Shown: positions 35,298 to 44,512 of the stretch, one piece after another | Position numbering within the stretch: the stretch's first letter is position 1 | Layout: each line of letters begins with the position of its first letter | DNA from: Kribbella sp. VKM Ac-2569 | GTDB taxonomy: Bacteria; Actinomycetota; Actinomycetes; Propionibacteriales; Kribbellaceae | DNA: 64,000 nt | NCBI RefSeq assembly: GCF_004216905.1 | Contig: NZ_SGXJ01000008.1 | Span: 166,211 to 230,210 of the forward strand | Direction of reading: 5' to 3' | Made by a program: the position numbers and the translations under genes | Notes under the pieces: model-generated | What the model saw: only the letters and a program-made list of their open reading frames with translations | The model's database searches: none | What the model was told of the DNA's origin: nothing

Positions 35298-38086
35298 ATG
35301 GCCGACTTGTTGGTCGGACGTGGGGGCGAGGCTGCGGTACTGCGAGGATTGATCGCGGATCTGCCGGAGCGCTCAGCGGCCGTGATGGTTCGAGGCGAGG
35401 CGGGCATAGGGAAGACACTGCTCGTCCGGACAGTTCTGGACGAGAAGTCTGGTAGCGGTGTGCGGGTCTTTCGTGGCGCCTGCGCGCCGATGTCCGGTGC
35501 GACCGCCTACAGCGGCCTAGGCGCCATGGTGACGGCTGCGCCGAGCCAATCTGCAGCATCCAGCCAGTTCCCGTCGGCTGCTGCCGCCCGAGCATGGTCG
35601 ATGCAGACCCTTGCCGGACGCTCGACGACGCGGCACAGGGCACAGTTCTCCTGGTCGAGGACGTTCACTGGGCCGATTGGTCCACGCTCGACTTCCTTGC
35701 CCATCTGACACGTAATCTGCCCGAGCGCCGGGTGCTGGTCCTGCTGACATGGCGCGACGAGGCTGTCGATCACGACCGCCTGACCTGGCTGGGGGAAATG
35801 CTTCGAACCCCGGGGTTCGTCGATCTGCCGCTTCGCCGACTGACCGAGCAGGAGACGTTGCAGCAGTTGCGCCGTCTTCAACCCGACTGCACGGCGGAGA
35901 CGGTCGCTGCCGTTTACGGGCGCAGCGTAGGCAACCCGTACCTGAACGTCGAACTAATCCGCGGAGACCTGACTGTCCCGGCTTCGTTGCGCCAGCTACT
36001 GCTCGCGCGTCTGCAGGCACTCTCGCCGACGGCCCGCGCAGTCGTCGCGGCCACTGGCTCACTGGCCCGCGCTCTCGATGACGATGACCTTCTGGCGGCG
36101 GCCGACGCTGCCGCCGACGCCGTCCGAGAGGCCTGTGACTCCGGTCTGGTGATCCGCGACTCGGAGGTTGGCTGCGCCGCACGGCACCCAGTGATCGCCG
36201 AGGTCGCGTACGACCAGTTGCTGTCATCGGAACGTCGCGACCTGCATACGCGACTCGCGAAGCATCTGGCGGGCCGCATGAGCGGCGAGGCCACTGCAGC
36301 GAAGCTCGCCGAGGTCGCTGAGCAGTTTCATCGCGCTGGCGAGCGAGACGCAGCGTTCAGTTGGGCTCTGATGGCGGCCCGTGCCGCCGAGAAGGAGTAC
36401 GCGTTCGCGGAGGCCGGGCACTGGTTCTCCGTTGCGTCGTCCTTGTGGAGGCTGTCGGACCTGGCCGATGACCGGGTGCCGCAGCGCCTGGTGCTCGCCG
36501 AGCGGGCGGCCTCGCTGCTGAGCGGCGCCGGCCGGCATGTCGAGGCTCTCGCCTTGCTCGACGCGGCGGTAACTGATCGCGACACCGAGGTCGGCACGCT
36601 CGCGGCCCTGCTGATGCGTGGCACACTGCGCGGACTGACCGACGACCTCGCGGGCGCGATGGCGGACCTGCAGCGAGCGCGGCGTCTGGTGTCAGCCGGT
36701 GACGACCGAACTCTTGGCCAGGTTTACATCTCGCACGCGATGATGCTGCGCGGCTACGCGCACACGGCTGAGACCGCTGAGGCGGCCCAGGCGGCGCTGG
36801 AGCATGCGACCAAAGCCGGTGACACCCGGACGATCGGGCAGGCTCGGTCGATGCTGGGAGGGGTCGCCGCCAACGAGGGCCGGCTCGACGAGGCGGTCGA
36901 AGAGGCGGCGGCAGCGCTCAAGATCGCTCGCGACCTCGCCGAACCCGAGGACCTGGCCATGGCGGCGATGCACCTGACCTTTGTGCACGGATTGCGCAAC
37001 GACACCGACCAGGTGGTGGCGGTCGCGGACACCATCCAGACCGAGTTACGGCACTTGATGGTCAACGAGCACTGGATAGAGGGCATCCTCGAGAGCAATG
37101 CCGTCTACAACCTCTATCTCGCTGGTCGGTGGGACGAAGCGCTGGACAGGGATGACAACATCGGCCGTCTCCCGTCCGGACCGGCGTTCAAGGATTCCCA
37201 GCTCGCGCTGATCCATCTTGCACGAGGGAACCTCCAGAAGGCCGTCGAACTGATGCACGGGCAAGAGGTGTTCGCGGTCGACGACCAGCCCCAGGACAAG
37301 AGCGACTACGCCGAGACCATGGCCCTGGTGCGTCTCGTCCAGCATCGCCCGCGCGAGGCCCTGGCTCTTGTCCTCGACTCCGCCGAACTCAGTCACGACA
37401 CCGAAGACGAGCTGATTGCCGGCTCGGTGCTGTGCATCGGTCTCGAGGCAGCGGTCGCAGCGCAGTCAGCTGACGGCTTCGATCGACTTGTGGCGCTCCT
37501 TCGGCGTGCCGTTTCTGGGGTCCAGGCCGCTGCGCTGGCTGCGATTGTCGACGGTGAACGATCCCGGATCCGCGGCACGCCCGACCCGGTGGCGTGGCTG
37601 ACCGCAGCACAGGAATGGGCGTCACTCGGTCGGCCGTACTGGGAGGCGCAAGCCCGACTGAGGGCAGCCGAGGCGCTGCTGGCCCAGCGCAGGCAAACTG
37701 GTGCCCGAGGTCGTGCGACCGAAGAGCTGGAAGCGGCGCGGCAGATCGCCGACCAGCTCGGTGCGGCACCGCTGCTCAGCCGGATTCAGGCGCTGGCGAA
37801 GATCGCTCGGATCCATCTCGACGACTCCGCGACCGAGCACCACGAGCGCAGCGGTGCCACCGCAGATCCACTGTTACCGTTGACCGAGCGTGAGCGGCAG
37901 GTGCTTGCCTTGGTTGCGGCTGGGCGGACAAATCGTGAGATCGGCGCAACGCTCTACATGAGTCCCAAGACTGCCAGCGTGCACGTCACGCACATCCTCG
38001 AGAAGCTCGGCGTACAGAGCCGCGTCCAAGCCGCCGCCGAAGCGGTCCGGCTCGGCCTGACAGGCCACCCGGAACGACCCACCTGA
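35298..38086 (+). pseudogene. LuxR-family ATPase regulator (LAL type), frameshifted
   Basis: Two frames make one protein. The first (35298 to about 35,560) has LLVGRGGEAAVLRGL and Walker A RGEAGIGKTLLV. The second (from about 35,590) has Walker B VLLVEDVHWAD, the AAA domain, a long TPR-like helical region and the C-terminal LuxR HTH (LTERERQVLALVAAGRTNREIGATLYMSPKTASVHVTHILEKLGV). Crossing from one frame to the other needs a one-base deletion between about 35,520 and 35,600. LAL regulators are large ATP-dependent activators, often of secondary metabolism. The rest of the gene shows no decay over 2.4 kb, so the lesion is recent or a sequencing error. Confidence 0.85.
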
Positions 38087-38152
38087 CGACTAGTTCCGCT
38101 CCGCTCCCGTGGAGGGCGCCGACCTGGTAGTCGTCCGCGTGCGGTTGACGTG

Positions 38153-38938
38153 TCAGACGTGGCGGAGGCGGTCGACTTCTTCTTCGCTGAGGATTACGTC
38201 TAGGGATGCCAGTACGTCGGGGAGGTCCGCTGGGGGTACGGAGCGTTCGGTGGTTTGGCCGTTGGCGTGTTCGATGGTGAGGGTGTTGCCTACCAGGCGG
38301 CGTACGACGCCTTCGGCTACTCGCATTACTACGGGGCGGCCGGTGAAGGGGGAGTTCGGGTGGGTTGAGACGTAGTGGTGGTAGACCTCGTAGTCGATCG
38401 GGCGGACCGGCTCGTCGTTCGAGGCGTGCTGGGGGATCCACCCGTCCGAGGTCTGCTTCGAGAGCGTCCACAGGTCGCCGTCGAGGGTGAGGCGATGGTC
38501 CCAGCCGGCCTGGTCGACGACAGCGCCGTCCTTCAACGGGGTCGGATACAGCTGACCGGCCCCGAAACCCACGTCCGCCAGGAACTCCTGCTCGTCGACG
38601 CCCACCTTCAGCAGCGCATGCGTCCGCGGTCCGGCCTTGTGCGGTTGCACCCGGGCGACCCGCCGTACGACGTCGAACCCGAGCTGCTCGAGCGCGGCGG
38701 CGAACAGCAGTGCGTGCTCGTAGCAGTACCCGCCACGTTGGCGGCCGACCAGCTTGGCCTGGATCGCGTCGAGGCCGATGCCGGGATGCGTGCCTAGGAT
38801 CACGTCGATGTTCTCGAACGGGATCGCGAGCACGTGCGCCCGATGCAGGCTCCGCAACGCGTCGGCGGACGGGTGCACCCAGTCGTGCCCGATCCGGGCG
38901 AGGTAGGCGTCCAGGTCCAGGTCGTCGATGTTCCACAT
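38153..38938 (-). CDS. nat: arylamine N-acetyltransferase
   Basis: 261 residues with the NAT catalytic triad in order: Cys72 in GGYCYEH, His107 in RTHALL and Asp122 in ADVGFG. It transfers acetyl from acetyl-CoA to arylamines and hydrazines. Length and motif spacing are normal. The first 25 bases upstream of ATG 38938 separate it from the VOC gene on the same strand, so it may be co-transcribed with 38963-39720. Confidence 0.92.
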   Translation of the reverse strand: MWNIDDLDLDAYLARIGHDWVHPSADALRSLHRAHVLAIPFENIDVILGTHPGIGLDAIQAKLVGRQRGGYCYEHALLFAAALEQLGFDVVRRVARVQPHKAGPRTHALLKVGVDEQEFLADVGFGAGQLYPTPLKDGAVVDQAGWDHRLTLDGDLWTLSKQTSDGWIPQHASNDEPVRPIDYEVYHHYVSTHPNSPFTGRPVVMRVAEGVVRRLVGNTLTIEHANGQTTERSVPPADLPDVLASLDVILSEEEVDRLRHV

Positions 38939-38962
38939 GCCCGCTACCTCAACACTTCCAGT

Positions 38963-39358
38963 TCACTTGAGGTCAAGCTCGGTGAACAACGTGAGCTGGA
39001 TGCCGCCCGGGGTTTCGAGGCGGGCGTTCAGCGAGTTCCACGGCGTACGGGTCGGCTCGGCGATCACGTCAGCGCCGGCGTCGGCCAGCTGCGTCGTTGT
39101 CTCAGCCGAGTCGGCGACCTCGAGCGCGACCCGGAATTTGCCGGCGACCCGCCGCCCGACCTCGACCTCGTCGATGTACTCGGCCTGCGCGGTATTCGCG
39201 ATCTCGAGCGTCGCCCGACCGGCCTCGAGGATCATCACCTGGGCGTCCCCTGTCGTGTAGGACTCGCGCTCGGGCAGCCCGAGCGCGTCCCGATAGAACG
39301 CCACCGCGGCGTCGTAGTCGTCCACCGTCACCACCAACCGCAGCTCTTTGACACTCAT
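38963..39358 (-). CDS. VOC (glyoxalase/dioxygenase superfamily) protein
   Basis: 131 residues from ATG 39358. Two beta-alpha-beta-beta-beta modules: ELRLVVTVDDYDAAVAFYRDALGLPE near the start and FRVALEVADSAETTTQLADAGADVI in the second half, with GGIQLTLF at the end. It is a metal-binding or resistance-type fold; the substrate is not known. It lies 11 bases downstream of the SnoaL-like gene and is likely in one operon with it. Confidence 0.83.
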   Translation of the reverse strand: MSVKELRLVVTVDDYDAAVAFYRDALGLPERESYTTGDAQVMILEAGRATLEIANTAQAEYIDEVEVGRRVAGKFRVALEVADSAETTTQLADAGADVIAEPTRTPWNSLNARLETPGGIQLTLFTELDLK

Positions 39359-39369
39359 CCAGTCAGTAT

Positions 39370-39720
39370 CTACAACCGCGATACCTGGTAGTGGGCAATC
39401 ATCCAACCATCGTCGGTCCGCCGGAGCAGCACGCTGAGATTGACGGTCAGCGTGGGCCGGTCGGTGAACGTGAAGTCGACCGTCAGGTACGCAAGGAGCA
39501 GGTCGTCGCCCAGTTCGCGCGTCTCCAAGATCCGGTACTGCGGTGACAGGCCGGGAGGCTGTGACTCGTAGTACTCCGTGACGGTGTCGCGACCGACGCC
39601 GTACGGATGCAGGCCCTGGAAGATGGCGTCCTTCGTGAAGAGGGCGGCGACGCGTTCGGGATCGTGGTCGTCGATGCCCGACTTCCACTGGTCCAGGACG
39701 TTCGCGAGGATGTCGTTCAT
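39370..39720 (-). CDS. SnoaL-like / DUF4440 nuclear-transport-factor-2 fold protein
   Basis: 116 residues beginning NDILANVLDQWKSGIDDHDPERVAALFTKDAIFQGLHPYGVG, the usual helix and pocket entry of NTF2-like SgcJ/EcaC/SnoaL proteins. The C-terminal sheet is TLTVNLSVLLRRTDDGWMIAHYQVSRL. It binds small hydrophobic molecules; there is no visible catalytic set. Its ATG overlaps the stop of the MFS gene (39717-39720). Confidence 0.8.
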   Translation of the reverse strand: MNDILANVLDQWKSGIDDHDPERVAALFTKDAIFQGLHPYGVGRDTVTEYYESQPPGLSPQYRILETRELGDDLLLAYLTVDFTFTDRPTLTVNLSVLLRRTDDGWMIAHYQVSRL

Positions 39721-40811
39721 GTGAGGCTCCTAAGGGGATGGCGGACCAGGAGAGCGGCGGCCGCGGCGAGAGCCACGACGCCGACGCTGACGAGGAGCGC
39801 CCGGTGATATCCGTTGTGTAGTAGGGGGCCGACCGCCAGTGGCCCGACGATCTGGCCGAGGCTGTAGCCGGTGGTGAGGATGGCGACCGCGTGCGGCACG
39901 CGGAGTTCGGTGCCGATCGCGATCGCGAGGTTGGCGACGCCGAGGAACGTGGCTCCGAAGAGGGCGGCGGAGATCAGCGCCGCAGCGACGCCGTGCGCAA
40001 CCGTCGGCAACGCGATACCGATTGCCTGGAGTACCAACGCAGCCAGGAGGAGGGTCGACCTTGACCAGCGGCGGCCGAGACGGGCCCAGAGCGCGGTCGA
40101 CGGTACGGCGGCCACACCGACGACGATCCAGGCGCCGTTGCCGACCGGCCCGGAGGCTGTTTCGTTGATCGCCGCAACCAGGAACGTACCGGCGATGATG
40201 TAGCCGATCCCCTCCAAGGTGTAGCTAGTGAGAAGCGCGGCGAAGTCCCGTGACCGGGTCCCGCGCTCAGCTGCCGGCGGTGCCGGTGATCCGGTCAGGT
40301 GCCACGCCGGGAGCGTGCAGGCGATCGTCAGCAGGGCCGCGATCCACCACGCCGTACGCCAGTTGCCGCCGACCAGTACCGCGCCCGAGAGCGCGATGCC
40401 GGCGCCGACACCGCCGAACGTCCAGCCGACGTGGTGGCTGTGCAGCCGGGGGAGTACGGCGCTGACCGCGATCACGAACACCAGGGCGCTCGCGATCCCC
40501 GCGATCAGGCGCAACCCCAGCCAGAGCGGACCGCTCCGGCTCAGGGGCATCAGGGCGAGCGTCGCGGCGAGGATGAGCAGCGACAGCCGAAGCGCCCAGC
40601 GGGAGTGGAGGAGCCGCGACGCGACCACCGCAGCCAACGCACCGGCGAGGTAGCCGGTGTAGTTGGCCGTCGCGAGGGCTGCACCGAACCGCGGCGACAG
40701 ACCGGCCTGCGTGTGCATCATCGGCAGAATCGGCGTGTACGCGAACCGGCCGATGCCCATCCCGCCGGCCAATGCCGCCGCACCCTGACCCGCCAGGCGC
40801 CATTCCTTCAT
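39717..40811 (-). CDS. MFS transporter (YbfB/YjiJ-like)
   Basis: 364 residues with about twelve hydrophobic helices, beginning AAALAGGMGIGRFAYTPILPMM, which matches the GMGxGRFAYTPILP signature of YbfB/YjiJ-type MFS proteins. GGVGAGIALSGAVL comes mid-protein. The transported compound is unknown. It is last-to-first coupled with the SnoaL-like gene, and the SDR gene ends 1 base upstream of its first codon, so the run 41523-38963 is probably one operon. Confidence 0.87.
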   Translation of the reverse strand: MKEWRLAGQGAAALAGGMGIGRFAYTPILPMMHTQAGLSPRFGAALATANYTGYLAGALAAVVASRLLHSRWALRLSLLILAATLALMPLSRSGPLWLGLRLIAGIASALVFVIAVSAVLPRLHSHHVGWTFGGVGAGIALSGAVLVGGNWRTAWWIAALLTIACTLPAWHLTGSPAPPAAERGTRSRDFAALLTSYTLEGIGYIIAGTFLVAAINETASGPVGNGAWIVVGVAAVPSTALWARLGRRWSRSTLLLAALVLQAIGIALPTVAHGVAAALISAALFGATFLGVANLAIAIGTELRVPHAVAILTTGYSLGQIVGPLAVGPLLHNGYHRALLVSVGVVALAAAAALLVRHPLRSLT

Positions 40812-40812
40812 G

Positions 40813-41523
40813 TCAGTGGCCGGCCTGTTGGCCGCCGTCTACGTGGAGCACCTCGCCGGTCACGAACTTCGCGTTCTCCAGGTACGTGACCGCGTCGACG
40901 ATCTCCTCGATCTCGCCGAGCCGGCCGACCGGGTGCAGTGCGGCGAGGAACTCGTGCGTTTCCTCGGGGTGCATCGGCGTACGGATGACACCTGGTGCGA
41001 CCGCGTTGACACGGATGTTGCGGGCGGCGTACTCGGTGGCGAGTGACTTGGTGACCGAGTTCAGGCCGCCCTTGGTGAGCGACGCCAGCGCCGACGGCAC
41101 GGTGCTGAAGGCGTGGTCGGCGAACGTGGTCGTGATGTTGACGACGTGCCCGCCGTCGCCGTTCTCCAGCATCGCGGCGATCGCCCGGCGGGTGGTGTCG
41201 AAGAAGCCGCGCAGGTTGAGGCCGGCGATCTGGTCGTAGTCCTCGTCGGTGTACTCGGTGAACGGCTTCGCGACGAAGACGCCCGCGTTGTTGACCAGCG
41301 TGTCGATCCGGCCGAAGGTGTCGAGGCCCTGCTCGATCACCCGGGCGCCCACGCCCGGCTCGGCGAGGTCGCCGGGTACGGCCAGCACTTCAGGGTCGTC
41401 CGAGTGCGTGATCGTGCGCGAGTTCGCGACGACGGCGTAGCCGAGCTTGCGGTACGCCGTGACGAGCCCGGCGCCGATGCCCTGGGACGCTCCGGTGATC
41501 ACGGCGACTTTGCTGTTGTTCAT
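40813..41523 (-). CDS. short-chain dehydrogenase/reductase
   Basis: 236 residues with TGASQGIG (NAD(P)-binding), NNAG at 82-85-type position, and a C-terminal GEVLHVDGGQ. The usual YxxxK catalytic motif is not seen; in its place is SALASLTKGGLNSVTK, with the Ser before and the Lys at its expected spacing but Leu where Tyr is expected. A missing catalytic Tyr suggests altered or no oxidoreductase activity. It is divergent from the LysR gene at 41632, which probably regulates it. Confidence 0.82.
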   Translation of the reverse strand: MNNSKVAVITGASQGIGAGLVTAYRKLGYAVVANSRTITHSDDPEVLAVPGDLAEPGVGARVIEQGLDTFGRIDTLVNNAGVFVAKPFTEYTDEDYDQIAGLNLRGFFDTTRRAIAAMLENGDGGHVVNITTTFADHAFSTVPSALASLTKGGLNSVTKSLATEYAARNIRVNAVAPGVIRTPMHPEETHEFLAALHPVGRLGEIEEIVDAVTYLENAKFVTGEVLHVDGGQQAGH

Positions 41524-41631
41524 GATGATCGCTTTCTCTAGTGGATGTACTTCGATCGTTGTCGAACCATGTGCGGTTTTCCACGACCGGTTTGCTCCCA
41601 GCTGAGAGGCGCGGCCTACTACGCTGCAGGC

Positions 41632-42546
41632 GTGGAACTGCGCCAGTTGCGGTACTTCGTGGCGGTCGCCGAGGAACTGAACTTCGGGCGGGCCGCGGCC
41701 CGGTTGCACATCGCCGGTCCGTCGTTGTCGCAACAGATCAAGTCGCTCGAGCGCGATCTCGGCGTACGGCTGTTCGAGCGCGATCGCCGGACCGTGCGGT
41801 TGACGGCATTCGGCGAGACGTTGCTGCCGCAGACGCGGGCGTTGCTCGAGCAGGCCGACGCGTTGCGACGTACCGCTCGGGGGTTCGCGGCGAGTGAGCC
41901 GGTGCGGTTGGGCTACGTCAGTTGGCGGCCGGCTGATCTGGCGGAGCGAGTGTCCGGGGTCGCGCAACTGCTCGTGGATGCCTGGGTGATGCCGTCGCAC
42001 ACGCAGGCCGGACGGGTCGCGGACGGCAGCATCGACCTGGCGATCTGCTGGGTGCGCGCGACCGACCTGGCCGAGCAGGAGCTGACCGGCTCGTTGCTGG
42101 GTGCGGACCGGTTGTTCGCATTCTCGATCGGTGACGAATCGCCCGTGCGGGCGCGGGACACGGTCGTGCTGGTCGACGCGGACACCGAGGCCTGGGCCTC
42201 GTGGAACATCTACGCGGTCGAGTTCGCCCGCGCCACCGGCGCGTCAGTGGTCCGCATCGACGACCACGGCATCACCGGTCCTGCTTTTTACGACCATGTA
42301 CGTCGCTTGGGCCGCCCGGTCGTCAGCTCGCCGAAACGGGATGCGACCCCGCTCCCGCGCGACTTCGCCCGCCGCCCGGTCGTCGACCCGATCCCGTTGT
42401 GGACCTGGGCTTTGGTGGTACGCCGCGACGAGGAGAGGCCCGCCGTACTCGCCACGGTCGAGGCGTTGACCAAGGATGTCGCGGTCGAGTTCGACCCGGA
42501 GAACTGCTGGCTGCCCGCGGATGATCCGTTCCGCGAGCGGCTCTGA
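41632..42546 (+). CDS. LysR-family transcriptional regulator
   Basis: About 304 residues from GTG 41632. The N-terminal HTH reads ELRQLRYFVAVAEELNFGRAAARLHIAGPSLSQQIKSLERDLGVRLFERDRR, typical of LysR. The effector-binding part (from about 95) carries RLGYVSWRPADLAERV. It is divergent from the SDR-MFS-SnoaL-VOC run and is probably its activator, with the 108-base gap as control region. I see no clear T-N11-A palindrome there. Confidence 0.9.
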   Translation: MELRQLRYFVAVAEELNFGRAAARLHIAGPSLSQQIKSLERDLGVRLFERDRRTVRLTAFGETLLPQTRALLEQADALRRTARGFAASEPVRLGYVSWRPADLAERVSGVAQLLVDAWVMPSHTQAGRVADGSIDLAICWVRATDLAEQELTGSLLGADRLFAFSIGDESPVRARDTVVLVDADTEAWASWNIYAVEFARATGASVVRIDDHGITGPAFYDHVRRLGRPVVSSPKRDATPLPRDFARRPVVDPIPLWTWALVVRRDEERPAVLATVEALTKDVAVEFDPENCWLPADDPFRERL

Positions 42547-43326
42547 TCACCAGGCCTGGGCCAGTGCGGTGGTGGCTGGGGTGAGGCGGTAGCCGGCGTT
42601 GGCGGAGAACTCGGCGGAGAGGGCGAAGCGGTCGCCGCGGACGATCGTGTGCCGCCATTCGACCGGACGGTTCTGTGCGGTTCCTTGGCGGATGATCGAG
42701 AAGACCGCGGCGTCGTCGGGGCAGTGCAGGAGTGCGCGCTCGGCCGGGCTCGGGTTCATCGCGCGGATGTCCTCGCGCCCGTGGTCGAGGTTGATGCCGG
42801 TGCGTTCGGCCAGCTCGTTGTAGAGGCTGGTGTGCGTGAAGTCCGCATTGAGCAGCGGCTCCGCGAGGGCGGCGGGTAGCCAGACGCGGTCGAGGGCGAG
42901 CGGCTCGTCACCGGCGTACCGGAGGCGCTCGAGGTAGAGCAGGGGGATCGACCCTTCGAGGTCGAGGCGGGCGGCGACGACGCCGTCCGCGCGGAGATCG
43001 AGTGCCCGTACGACGCTGTGCTGCGGCAGGCCGGATTCCTCGACGGAGGAGAATAGGCTGTAGAGCGCGCCCATCGGCTGCCGGATCTCCGGTGCGGTCG
43101 CGACCCGCGGCTGCCGGCCGCGCTCTGCGACGATCAGCCCGTCGGTGCGGAGCTGCCCGAGCGCCTGGCGGACGGTATGCCGGCTGACCGCGTACTCCTC
43201 GACCAGCGCGAGCTCACCCGGGAACGCGTCATCGAACTCCCCGGAGCGCAGCCGCCGTACGAGATCCTCCTGCAACTGCTTCCACAACGGATCCCCACCG
43301 GCCCGGTCGAGCCTGCGCACGTTCAC
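42547..43326 (-). CDS. GntR/HutC-family transcriptional regulator with UTRA domain
   Basis: 259 residues. The N-terminal GntR wHTH reads YAVSRHTVRQALGQLRTDGLIVAERGRQPRVA, and a UTRA ligand domain (LYLERLRYAGDEPLALDRVWLP) spans about 90-240. UTRA domains bind sugars, amino acids or related metabolites. It is divergent from the YeiH-like gene. The 14-base palindrome at 43370-43383 in the intergenic gap is its likely operator, so it probably controls both itself and the transporter. Confidence 0.9.
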   Translation of the reverse strand: MNVRRLDRAGGDPLWKQLQEDLVRRLRSGEFDDAFPGELALVEEYAVSRHTVRQALGQLRTDGLIVAERGRQPRVATAPEIRQPMGALYSLFSSVEESGLPQHSVVRALDLRADGVVAARLDLEGSIPLLYLERLRYAGDEPLALDRVWLPAALAEPLLNADFTHTSLYNELAERTGINLDHGREDIRAMNPSPAERALLHCPDDAAVFSIIRQGTAQNRPVEWRHTIVRGDRFALSAEFSANAGYRLTPATTALAQAW

Positions 43327-43369
43327 CCAGTTCCTCCAGTTGCCAAATGTCCGGTCATCTCTTACCGTG

Positions 43370-43383
43370 AATGTACGTACATT
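43370..43383. promoter_or_regulatory. 14-bp palindrome, likely GntR operator
   Basis: AATGTACGTACATT reads identically on both strands, lies 44 bases from the GntR start and 23 bases upstream of the YeiH start. GntR/HutC operators are typically palindromes of the GT-Nx-AC type, which fits (GTACGTAC core). Confidence 0.7.
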
Positions 43384-43405
43384 TCTTGCGGAAGGGAACC
43401 GGCTA

Positions 43406-44512
43406 GTGGTGCAGCTTGAGGTTAGGCCACCTCACCCCCACCCCGCCGCTCCCACCGTCCGTCGCCTCGGGTCTGCCGTACGGCGGATGCGCGGGTTGTG
43501 GATCGTGCTCCTGGTAACTGCCGTGGCGGTCCCGCTCGGGCGACTCGTGCCGCTCGTGGGCGGACCGGTCTTCGGGATCCTGCTCGGCGTGATCGCGGGC
43601 AGTGTGATCCCGGCGCTGCGTTCTGAGGTTTGGCGGCCCGGGTACGACTTCGCCTCGAAGACGTTGCTCCAGCTGTCGATCGTCGTACTCGGCACTGGAC
43701 TGTCGCTGCAACAGGTCGCGCGCGTGGGCGTCTCGTCGTTGCCCGTCATGCTCGGCACGCTGGCGCTCGCCCTCGGCGGCGCGTGGTTGTTCGGCCGGAT
43801 CCTCGGCGTACGGGGCGACACCCAGATCCTGATCGGCGTCGGTACGGCGATCTGCGGCGGCTCCGCGATCGCGGCCGCGACCGCCGCGATCGGCGCCAAG
43901 CGCTCGTCCGTCGCGTATGCGCTCGCGACGATCTTCACCTTCAACATCGTCGCTGTCCTGACGTTCCCGCCCCTCGGCCACCTGCTCGGGATGAGCTCGG
44001 AGGCCTTCGGGTTGTGGGCCGGTACGGCGGTCAACGACACGTCGTCCGTCGTCGCGGCCGGGTACGCGTACAGCCAGTCGGCCGGCGACCAGGCGATCGT
44101 CGTGAAGCTGACGCGGTCGCTCACCTTGATCCCGATCGTGCTGACGCTGGTCGCGCTGAAGATCCGCCGCGAGAACCGCGTCGCCCGCGCACTCGACGCC
44201 GCCGCGGAGGGTTCCTATGCAGGCGCCACGGCATCGATTCGTAAACCGTTGCCGTGGCGCAAGCTCGTTCCGCTGTTCCTGATCGGCTTCATCGCCGCCG
44301 CGGGCCTCCGCTCGGCCGGCGCCGTACCGGAGTCCTGGTTGCCTGGTTTGAGCCTCACGAGCAGCACCCTCATCACCGCCGCGCTCGCCGCGATCGGCCT
44401 TTCACTACGCCCGAGCGAGCTGCGCGACGCAGGACCCAGGCCGCTCCTCCTCGGAGCGATTCTCTGGGTCCTGGTCGCGGTCGGCAGCCTCGGGCTTCAG
44501 TCCTTCTCGTAG
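43406..44512 (+). CDS. YeiH-family putative sulfate exporter
   Basis: 368 residues with about ten hydrophobic helices. Family landmarks: GAVDTQILIGVGTAICGGSAIAA-type stretch (GTAICGGSAIAAA), LSIVVLGTGLSLQQ and GTAVNDTSSVVAAGYAYS. The YeiH/YadS family is annotated as inner-membrane transporters, and sulfate export is suggested but not established here. GTG 43406 has GAAGGG upstream. It is divergent from a GntR gene and probably repressed through the 43370 palindrome. The last 16 bases overlap the end of the convergent GH2 gene. Confidence 0.85.
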   Translation: MVQLEVRPPHPHPAAPTVRRLGSAVRRMRGLWIVLLVTAVAVPLGRLVPLVGGPVFGILLGVIAGSVIPALRSEVWRPGYDFASKTLLQLSIVVLGTGLSLQQVARVGVSSLPVMLGTLALALGGAWLFGRILGVRGDTQILIGVGTAICGGSAIAAATAAIGAKRSSVAYALATIFTFNIVAVLTFPPLGHLLGMSSEAFGLWAGTAVNDTSSVVAAGYAYSQSAGDQAIVVKLTRSLTLIPIVLTLVALKIRRENRVARALDAAAEGSYAGATASIRKPLPWRKLVPLFLIGFIAAAGLRSAGAVPESWLPGLSLTSSTLITAALAAIGLSLRPSELRDAGPRPLLLGAILWVLVAVGSLGLQSFS

